Positions 1-3,823 of a stretch of 5,618 nt of DNA are shown here, one piece after another. Both the position numbers and the translations under genes were made by a program. The DNA is taken from contig CAKSIW010000104.1 of the NCBI GenBank assembly GCA_934463175.1, forward strand, positions 1 through 5,618, written 5' to 3'. Source of the DNA: an uncultured Clostridia bacterium. Lineage in GTDB: Bacteria; Bacillota; Clostridia; Monoglobales; Monoglobaceae. The notes below the pieces were generated by a model. It saw only the letters and a program-made list of their open reading frames with translations. It was not told the DNA's origin and did no database searches. The number at the start of each line of letters is the position of its first letter. Within the stretch, counting starts at the first letter, position 1.

Positions 1-8
1 ACACAGCT

Positions 9-575
9 ATGGTAACAAATATAGATAGATACGTCAATTCAATGTATCGATCAGATAAACTTTATAAAGAGCTTTCTCAGCTAAACACACAAATCAAAGC
101 ATGCGAAAACATTCATATTCCTAATTCATATGAAATAGGAATGGATAACCTGCCTAAAGACAAAAACAGCGTTTTGCATTGGGGAAAGTCGTTTACTTTG
201 TATAAAAGCAACAGTGGCACAAAACTGCACACAGAATATAATTGTTGCTCAGCAACAAATCCTTTACACATATATCGTTGTAAACACTATTGTAATTTAG
301 CACATCTTTTGTGTAAAAAATGTGCTAAAAGCTATGAAATACCGGACATGTCTTGGTATGATGATTATTTAAAATATGATTACGCAAAAACCAGACGGCA
401 AAGCGTGGAAGAAGATTGTGCTAAATTGCAAAAAGAAATCGAAGATTTATATCAAAAATGTAATTCGCTAAAAGCCAAAGCCTTGATTATGTTCAGCAAG
501 AAAAATAAAGAAACTTTAAGCAAGGCGAATGAAAAATATAAGAATTACATAAGTGTAAATAAACAAATAGATTAA
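9..575 (+). CDS. Unknown Cys/His-rich coiled-coil protein (possibly 5'-truncated)
   Basis: I do not recognise this 188-residue protein as a named family. It is polar and probably cytoplasmic, with no signal peptide or membrane segment. The centre (residues 74-105) is dense in Cys and His: H74, C79, C80, H87, C91, H93, C95, H99, C102 and C105, ending in CKKC. The H-x4-C ... C-x2-C order resembles small metal-binding modules found as appendages in many clostridial proteins, so zinc binding is a reasonable inference. Helical, charged stretches flank it (about 13-33 and 126-186) and look like coiled coils. The frame is open to the left edge and no ribosome binding site is visible in the eight bases before the ATG, so the true start may lie upstream. 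Base composition is clearly AT-richer than the integrase, which suggests accessory DNA. The stop lies against the gene fragment that follows. Confidence 0.65.
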   Translation: MVTNIDRYVNSMYRSDKLYKELSQLNTQIKACENIHIPNSYEIGMDNLPKDKNSVLHWGKSFTLYKSNSGTKLHTEYNCCSATNPLHIYRCKHYCNLAHLLCKKCAKSYEIPDMSWYDDYLKYDYAKTRRQSVEEDCAKLQKEIEDLYQKCNSLKAKALIMFSKKNKETLSKANEKYKNYISVNKQID

Positions 576-712
576 TTGAAGCGGTAAAGGGCGGCAACTC
601 CGAAATATGGGAGCTTGCAAAGTATCTTGAAATGCCCGAACAGTTTGTCCGCATGGCTTTGGAGATATATCTTGCCGATGGCAGCTTGAACGCCTATACG
701 GGCGGAGAATAA
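575..712 (+). pseudogene. C-terminal fragment, resembling the tail of a small ImmA/IrrE-like protein
   Basis: This short open stretch is in a different frame from the preceding gene and encodes about 45 residues ending in a TAA at 710-712. It reads EAVKGGNSEIWELAKYLEMP and then EQFVRMALEIYLADG. From memory this matches the style of the tail of short ImmA/IrrE-type metallopeptidase-like proteins carried by clostridial integrative elements, where a Gly-Asn-x-Glu-Ile-x-Glu-Leu-Ala helix precedes a 'xxFVxxAL' helix. The HExxH catalytic half is absent: the frame is closed by TAA at 560-562, inside the upstream gene. No ribosome binding site precedes it, so I read it as a remnant left by deletion or insertion, not a gene. 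Its codon choice is more GC-rich than the gene before it. The family assignment is tentative; the protein-like character of the fragment is more secure. Confidence 0.4.
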
Positions 713-716
713 CTAA

Positions 717-732
717 CAGTATTTAAATACTG
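717..732. repeat. Perfect 16-bp palindrome, possible operator
   Basis: CAGTATTTAAATACTG is an exact palindrome of two 8-base arms with no spacer. It sits 4 bases after the stop of the gene fragment and 51 bases before the TTG start of the membrane protein. Symmetry and position suit a dimeric repressor site. A terminator is less likely because the arms are AT-rich and no T-run follows. Confidence 0.5.
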
Positions 733-783
733 ATGAAGAGAAGGATTTTGTAATAAGAGGTTTAGAAAAAGAGGTGTAAGATA

Positions 784-1317
784 TTGTTACTTGCAATTAT
801 AAATATTGTAACATCTATATTAGGAATAATCGGATTTTTCTGTGGCATTCCGTTTTTAATTGTAATCGGCGGCGTAATGTATGCATTTGAAACAATAACC
901 GGTCTTGTAACGGGAGAGCTTCGCTCATTAAGTACAACAATATTATCCTCAGTAGTCTCGATAACGATTTCGATTTTTAATAGGTATAATGTTTTTCATG
1001 GTTGGTGTTTTGGTTTGTGTGTTGAGAGCATTGTTCTCTCCTTCGGCTCTATTTCTTTTATGGCTGTCTTTGCATTTATAAAAAATAAAAGCTTGAGTTT
1101 TAAGGGAAACACAGATATTTCAGTGGATAGCAAAAACGATACATCTTTAGCTGATACTCATCGTGAAAGATGTGAATGGGCGGAAAATATATTAAACGGC
1201 GACTCATTAGAGCCTGTTGACGTATCAGATGTTATACCCGATGAAGCGGTGGTAAACAAAATAATAGATGAGCAAGCATCGTTGTTCGATTTTATAGAAA
1301 GTGAGGATCCAATGTAA
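784..1317 (+). CDS. Unknown integral membrane protein with acidic cytoplasmic-type tail
   Basis: This 177-residue protein starts at TTG 784, chosen because GAGGTG at 771-776 gives a good ribosome binding site 7 bases upstream and the hydrophobic segment begins at once. Residues 2-43 hold one or two membrane helices (with the glycine-rich turn GIPFLIVIGG), and two more lie at about 47-65 and 73-98. A positively charged stretch (KNKSLSFKG) follows, which by the positive-inside rule suggests a cytoplasmic tail. Residues 108-177 are soluble and acidic, ending in a helix-like stretch with LFDFIESEDPM. I recognise no family and no catalytic motif; roles such as a small effector, an immunity protein or an element-borne accessory protein cannot be separated. 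The 3' end overlaps the serine recombinase remnant by 17 bases in another frame, which suggests the two were once translated together. The frame looks intact. Confidence 0.65.
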   Translation: MLLAIINIVTSILGIIGFFCGIPFLIVIGGVMYAFETITGLVTGELRSLSTTILSSVVSITISIFNRYNVFHGWCFGLCVESIVLSFGSISFMAVFAFIKNKSLSFKGNTDISVDSKNDTSLADTHRERCEWAENILNGDSLEPVDVSDVIPDEAVVNKIIDEQASLFDFIESEDPM

Positions 1318-1477
1318 AAAAGCAGTAGTATATGCCAGGTATTCAAGCCATCGTCAGGGCAAACAGAGCATAGAGGGACAACTTGTGGCTACATATATAT
1401 ATGCCAACAAAAACGGTTATAGGATAGTCCGCGGAGATATAGACCGAGCTATGACAGGCAGAAATGGACGAAGATGA
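1301..1477 (+). pseudogene. Serine recombinase, N-terminal remnant (TnpX/large resolvase type)
   Basis: The frame from GTG 1301 to TGA 1475-1477 encodes 58 residues that begin the catalytic domain of a resolvase/invertase-family recombinase. Hallmarks are AVVYARYSSHRQGKQSIEGQ, in which the first Ser of the YARYSS motif is the nucleophile position, and DRAMTGRN near the end. Family members of the TnpX/large-serine type run to about 500 residues, so at least four fifths is missing, including the rest of the catalytic domain and the DNA-binding part. It cannot be active. Two starts are possible: GTG 1301, which has no clear ribosome binding site, or ATG 1312, preceded by GAGG at 1303-1306 but followed at once by TAA. 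Removing T1315 would give the canonical opening Met-Lys-Lys-Ala-Val-Val-Tyr, so a one-base insertion is possible; that change would also fuse the upstream frame to it. The remnant points to an older mobile element here. Confidence 0.85.
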
Positions 1478-1490
1478 CGACGAATTTTAA
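1464..1490 (+). other. Possible deletion scar: short acidic coding tail
   Basis: Immediately where the recombinase frame loses its similarity, another frame reads Met-Asp-Glu-Asp-Asp-Asp-Glu-Phe-stop, which looks like the acidic C-terminus of a different protein. A stop lies just upstream in that frame, so it is not a gene. It may mark the join left when the body of the recombinase and the start of a downstream gene were deleted. The evidence is only the look of the peptide. Confidence 0.25.
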
Positions 1491-1625
1491 GAGCCAAAAA
1501 TGTTTTCCAACAGAAATCAGCGTTCGCTTAATGATTTATCGGCATAGGAAAGTACTGCCGCTGCTGCTTTGAATAATAGAAACAATCTGCGGCATAAAAT
1601 TTTAATATTTTGAATAGTTTCGCCG
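1491..1625. other. Intergenic stretch without a recognisable gene
   Basis: I see no convincing coding frame on either strand. TGCCGC (1556-1561) and GCGGCA (1589-1594) could pair across 27 bases, followed by AT-rich sequence, but the stem is too short and the loop too long to call a terminator. This is probably degraded remnant sequence upstream of the toxin-antitoxin promoter. Confidence 0.5.
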
Positions 1626-1654
1626 TTGACAATCATATAATAATATGGTACAAT
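1626..1654 (+). promoter_or_regulatory. Sigma-A promoter of the yefM-yoeB operon
   Basis: TTGACA (1626-1631) and TACAAT (1649-1654) are separated by exactly 17 bases, giving a consensus -35 and a -10 with one mismatch. The -10 ends 37 bases before the antitoxin start codon, leaving room for a short leader. The -10 is part of the inverted repeat described next, so repressor binding would block RNA polymerase. Confidence 0.85.
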
Positions 1655-1666
1655 ATTTTGTACAAT
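1647..1666. promoter_or_regulatory. YefM-YoeB-type operator overlapping the -10 box
   Basis: GTACAA (1648-1653) and TTGTAC (1658-1663) form a perfect inverted repeat with a 4-base spacer. Read as hexamers there is an exact TGTACA at 1659-1664 and a one-mismatch GGTACA at 1647-1652, with centres 12 bp apart. In the E. coli yefM-yoeB operon, as I recall it, paired palindromes with TGTACA cores at a 12-bp centre distance bind the antitoxin and the complex. The same geometry here, on the promoter of a yefM-yoeB pair, supports autoregulation. Confidence 0.75.
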
Positions 1667-1691
1667 AGTGAAATTATAAGGAGTTGATTTT

Positions 1692-1949
1692 ATGTTAGCA
1701 GTTAACTATTCAACAATAAGGGGAAATCTTAAAACATACTGTGACAAAGTTACAGATGACCGTGAAACCGTTATAGTTACGCGGAAAGGCGAAAAAAACG
1801 TTGTCCTCATCAGTCTTGAAGAGTGGAATGCTTTGTGTAAAGCTGCGCGTAATGCCGAATATCTCGGCGCGCTGGATCGTTCTTTTGAACAACTCCGTTC
1901 CGGAAACGGCGTTCCTCATGAGTTAATCGAGGAGGACGGCAATGAATAA
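1692..1949 (+). CDS. yefM: Type II antitoxin, Phd/YefM family
   Basis: This 85-residue protein neutralises the YoeB-type toxin encoded next and represses the shared promoter. The N-terminal half (residues 1-50) has the Phd/YefM DNA-binding and dimerisation fold signature: NYSTIRGNL, then ETVIVTRKGEKNVVLISLEE with the VxxTRK and VVLISLEEW strand-turn-helix elements. Residues 51-85 form the flexible, acidic tail that wraps the toxin in this family (ALDRSFEQLRSGNG, ending ELIEEDGNE). The length is normal for the family. The start is fixed by AAGGAG at 1678-1683, 8 bases before the ATG. The toxin start overlaps the antitoxin stop, so translation is probably coupled. Transcription is from the promoter at 1626-1654 and should fall as antitoxin-toxin complex accumulates at the operator; the excess of antitoxin needed for control is a family expectation and not visible here. 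Confidence in the family is high. Confidence 0.95.
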   Translation: MLAVNYSTIRGNLKTYCDKVTDDRETVIVTRKGEKNVVLISLEEWNALCKAARNAEYLGALDRSFEQLRSGNGVPHELIEEDGNE

Positions 1950-2202
1950 ACTTTGGTCTGACCGAGCGTGGGACGATTATCTTTACTGGCAGACACAGGA
2001 TAAGAAAACGCTTAAAAAAATAAACGAGCTTGTAAAGGATATTGAACGAAACGGCGTTGCTCACGGCATAGGAAAGCCTGAGCCGCTTAAATACAGAAAA
2101 GGCTGGAGCCGTCGTATAGACGAAAAGAACAGACTTGTATATGATGTTGATTCAGGCGGTAATTTGCTTATTGCTGCCTGCCGCGGTCATTATGAAGAAT
2201 AA
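1942..2202 (+). CDS. yoeB: Type II toxin, YoeB/Txe family ribosome-dependent mRNA endonuclease
   Basis: The 86-residue protein is close in length and sequence to E. coli YoeB (84 residues). YoeB binds the 70S ribosome and cleaves mRNA in the A site, stopping translation. The family opening is clear (LWSDRAWDDYLYWQ), followed by KKINELVKDIERNG, the GKPEPLK motif, WSRRIDEKNRLVYDV and the C-terminal LLIAACRGHY. The active-site residues known from E. coli have counterparts: Glu47 in KPEPLK, Arg64 in NRLVY, and His83-Tyr84 near the end. Nothing essential is missing, so it is probably active. ATG 1942 lies inside the antitoxin's last codons (ATGAATAA overlap of 8 bases) with GAGGAGG at 1929-1935 as ribosome binding site, the usual antitoxin-first arrangement. 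There is no terminator between it and the integrase, so the pair probably lies on one transcript with the integrase. Confidence 0.96.
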   Translation: MNKLWSDRAWDDYLYWQTQDKKTLKKINELVKDIERNGVAHGIGKPEPLKYRKGWSRRIDEKNRLVYDVDSGGNLLIAACRGHYEE

Positions 2203-2234
2203 AAGTCGGGAAAAAGAGGAACAAAGGTGATTTT

Positions 2235-3356
2235 ATGCCAATATACAAAATGAATGGTTCAAAAGACGGCAAGCAGAAATACCGTGTTGTCATCAACTAT
2301 CAGGACAATTTGGGACAAAACAAGCAAATTCAGCGCGTTGCATATGGCAGCTCGGACGCAAAAGAGCTTGAGATAAAGCTGATACAGGATATTAAAAAAC
2401 AAAAACCGACCGCCAGAATGACGGTCGGTCAGCTTTATGAAAAATATATTGAATCGGTCAGGCATGAGCTGAGGGAAACAACATTCAACAAGAACAAAGA
2501 GACTCTCTGCGCACATGTCCTGCCATATTTCCAAAACACGCCTCTCGACAAGCTGAATGCTCCGGTGATTCAGAACTGGAAGCTTGAAATTGAAAAAAAG
2601 GGCTTTAAAATACGCACCAAACAAAATATATACAGTCACTTCCGCACTCTCCTGAATTGGGGCGTGAGGCTTGATTATATTCCGAACAACATACTGCTTA
2701 AAGTCGGAAATTTCAAGTCCGCGGACATATCAAAAAAGGAAATGGATTTCTACACTGCGGAAGAATATAAACGCTTTGCCGCAGCAGCACTCAAATATGC
2801 GGAAAACACCGCCAAAGAGGGAATGTATGATTTTTATGTGTTCTTTTCCATTGCGTTCTACTGCGGGCTGCGCAAGGGTGAAATTCACGCGCTGAAATGG
2901 TCCGACATTGACGGAAAGTATCTTCATATCACCCGAAGCATATCACAGAAGCTTAAAGGAAAAGACACCGAAACACCGCCCAAGAACAAGTCCTCAATCA
3001 GAACGCTGCAAATGCCAAAGCCGCTGATTGACATTCTTTCCTCACACAAGGAAAGGTGGCAGCATGCGGAAGGGTTCAGTGATGATTTTCGTATATGCGG
3101 CGGAGCGCGTCCTTTGCGTGACACCTCGGTCGAAAATATGAACAAAAAATTTGCCGAAGCTGCCGGAGTGAAAAAGATAAGGATTCATGATTTTCGGCAC
3201 AGCCATGTTTCTCTTCTCGCAAACAACGGGATAAACATTCAGGAAATTGCGCGCCGTCTCGGTCATGCAGACATTAAAATGACGTGGAATACATATGCTC
3301 ATTTATATCCCAAAGAAGAGGAAAGAGCAGTTGAAATCTTAGACAAAATCGTGTAA
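2235..3356 (+). CDS. int: Tyrosine-family site-specific integrase (phage/ICE type)
   Basis: This 373-residue recombinase would integrate and excise the element by strand exchange through a covalent phosphotyrosine intermediate. Residues 1-58 look like the N-terminal arm-binding domain (KMNGSKDGKQKYRVVINYQD), residues 62-160 the SAM-like core-binding domain, and 170-373 the catalytic domain. The catalytic set is complete: Arg213 in CGLRKGE, a beta-hairpin Lys (K250 or K252 in PPKNKSSIRTL), His318 and Arg321 in HDFRH, His344 in RLGHADI, and nucleophile Tyr354 in WNTYAHLYP. Length is typical for Tn916- and Firmicute-prophage-type integrases. ATG 2235 is preceded by AAAGGTG at 2223-2229, 5 bases away. 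It begins 32 bases after the toxin gene with no visible promoter or terminator between. The gene points at the 3' end of a tRNA-Tyr gene 52 bases downstream, the usual arrangement at an attachment site. No excisionase gene is seen next to it. Confidence 0.97.
   Translation: MPIYKMNGSKDGKQKYRVVINYQDNLGQNKQIQRVAYGSSDAKELEIKLIQDIKKQKPTARMTVGQLYEKYIESVRHELRETTFNKNKETLCAHVLPYFQNTPLDKLNAPVIQNWKLEIEKKGFKIRTKQNIYSHFRTLLNWGVRLDYIPNNILLKVGNFKSADISKKEMDFYTAEEYKRFAAAALKYAENTAKEGMYDFYVFFSIAFYCGLRKGEIHALKWSDIDGKYLHITRSISQKLKGKDTETPPKNKSSIRTLQMPKPLIDILSSHKERWQHAEGFSDDFRICGGARPLRDTSVENMNKKFAEAAGVKKIRIHDFRHSHVSLLANNGINIQEIARRLGHADIKMTWNTYAHLYPKEEERAVEILDKIV
2405..2429 (+). repeat. Strong hairpin inside the early integrase mRNA
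   Basis: ACCGACCG (2405-2412) and CGGTCGGT (2422-2429) are exact inverted copies around a 9-base loop, falling at about codons 57-65 between the first and second domain. No T-run follows, so it is not a standard terminator. It could slow translation or simply be a coding coincidence. Confidence 0.4.
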
Positions 3357-3367
3357 AAATCGTGTAA
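3346..3367 (+). repeat. 11-bp perfect tandem repeat over the integrase stop codon
   Basis: AAATCGTGTAA occurs twice head to tail (3346-3356 and 3357-3367), so the first copy supplies the integrase stop codon. The block ends 42 bases before the tRNA-Tyr 3' end. Short direct repeats of 10-12 bp near the crossover site serve as arm-type integrase binding sites in lambda- and Tn916-type systems; that role is inference here. A slippage duplication is the alternative. Confidence 0.6.
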
Positions 3368-3374
3368 CGAAAAA

Positions 3375-3402
3375 GAAAACCGCCCTATAATGGGCGGTTT
3401 TC
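3375..3402. terminator. Bidirectional rho-independent terminator
   Basis: GAAAACCGCCC (3375-3385) pairs perfectly with GGGCGGTTTTC (3392-3402) around a 6-base loop, a stable GC-rich stem flanked by A- and T-runs. It lies between two converging units: the integrase operon on the plus strand and the tRNA operon on the minus strand. On the minus strand the stem is followed by TTTTTCG, making it a good terminator for the tRNAs; on the plus strand TTTTCGTCTTTT follows. Confidence 0.85.
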
Positions 3403-3408
3403 GTCTTT

Positions 3409-3435
3409 TGGTGGAGGGAGATGGATTCGAACCAT
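3409..3435. other. Predicted attachment site (tRNA-Tyr 3' end)
   Basis: The acceptor and T-arm end of the tRNA-Tyr gene faces the integrase gene directly, and tyrosine integrases commonly recombine in this part of a tRNA gene. The tRNA remains complete here, so a second copy of its 3' end should lie at the far-left element boundary; none is present in this window. The exact core cannot be set from one end. Confidence 0.5.
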
Positions 3436-3493
3436 CGAAGCGAGACGCAACAGATTTACAGTCTGCCCCCTTTGGCCACTCGGGAACCCCTCC
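3409..3493 (-). tRNA. tRNA-Tyr (GTA anticodon)
   Basis: On the minus strand this folds as a class II tRNA of 85 bases including the encoded CCA (3409-3411 complement). The acceptor strand GGAGGGG pairs with TCCCTCC (one G-T pair), the discriminator is A, the anticodon loop CTGTAAA carries GTA (complement of 3457-3459), a long variable arm is present, and the T loop reads GGTTCGAATCC. The long variable arm is expected for bacterial tRNA-Tyr. It is the second gene of a two-tRNA operon. Confidence 0.97.
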
Positions 3494-3499
3494 GTAATG

Positions 3500-3575
3500 T
3501 GGAGCTGGTGATGGGACTCGAACCCGCAACCTGCTGATTACAAATCAGCTGCTCTGCCAATTGAGCTACACCAGC
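3500..3575 (-). tRNA. tRNA-Thr (TGT anticodon)
   Basis: The minus strand encodes a 76-base tRNA with CCA included. Acceptor GCTGGTG pairs fully with CACCAGC, the discriminator is T, the D arm reads AGCTCAATTGGCAGAGC, the anticodon loop TTTGTAA carries TGT (complement of 3540-3542), and the T arm reads GCGGGTTCGAGTCCC. Only 6 bases separate it from tRNA-Tyr downstream, so both are cut from one transcript. Confidence 0.97.
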
Positions 3576-3616
3576 CTACACTGTTCGCCGAATCGCGTTT
3601 GCGACCGACAACAGAT

Positions 3617-3645
3617 ATAATACCATAAATCATACGGCTTGTCAA
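3617..3645 (-). promoter_or_regulatory. Promoter of the tRNA-Thr/tRNA-Tyr operon
   Basis: Read on the minus strand, TTGACA (complement of 3640-3645) and TATTAT (complement of 3617-3622) are spaced by exactly 17 bases. The -10 lies 41 bases upstream of the tRNA-Thr 5' end. The match is near-consensus, as expected for a stable-RNA operon, and it diverges from the promoter of the secreted-protein gene. Confidence 0.85.
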
Positions 3646-3673
3646 CCCTTTTTTTAAAATATTTTTGATTTTT

Positions 3674-3709
3674 TCTGCAATTGCCAAACATATGCCCGAC
3701 AATTGCAGA
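3674..3709. repeat. Perfect 10-bp inverted repeat between divergent promoters
   Basis: TCTGCAATTG (3674-3683) and CAATTGCAGA (3700-3709) are exact inverted copies separated by 16 bases, in AT-rich DNA between the minus-strand tRNA promoter and the plus-strand promoter. The centre-to-centre distance of the arms is 26 bp. It could be a paired operator or a cruciform/hairpin. A plus-strand terminator is less likely because nothing is seen to terminate there. Confidence 0.5.
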
Positions 3710-3739
3710 TTAATTTTAATATGAATTTTCCAAATCCCC

Positions 3740-3768
3740 TTGCATATTGATTCGATATGGTATATAAT
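3740..3768 (+). promoter_or_regulatory. Probable promoter of the secreted SH3-domain gene
   Basis: A perfect TATAAT (3763-3768) lies 17 bases after TTGCAT (3740-3745), which matches only the TTG of a consensus -35. The -10 is 55 bases before the GTG start. The perfect -10 and the spacing support it; the weak -35 suggests moderate or regulated activity. Confidence 0.55.
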
Positions 3769-3823
3769 TATTATGGTACATAAATTCTAATAAAGCAACG
3801 CAAAAATAAAAGGAGGAATTATT

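Noticed and set aside
1158..1346. Minus-strand frame of 62 codons opposite the membrane gene end
   Set aside because: It has no ribosome binding site and is Ser/Ile-rich in the way of antisense translation; the plus strand explains the region.
1400..1412. Short TA-type dinucleotide run (catatatatatatg)
   Set aside because: It is in frame within the recombinase remnant and encodes ordinary residues; it is too short to call a repeat element.
1556..1594. Possible stem TGCCGC/GCGGCA as a terminator
   Set aside because: The 6-bp stem with a 27-base loop is not credible without further pairing.
1810..2064. Minus-strand frame of 84 codons across yefM-yoeB
   Set aside because: It lies wholly opposite two securely identified genes and has no start signals.
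3299..3529. Open minus-strand frame of 76 codons running through the tRNA-Tyr gene
   Set aside because: It is the familiar spurious frame produced by reading a tRNA gene and its terminator as protein; there is no ribosome binding site.
3774..3780. ATGGTACA motif similar to the TA operator half-site
   Set aside because: It is a single copy without a paired hexamer 12 bp away, next to an unrelated gene; probably chance.
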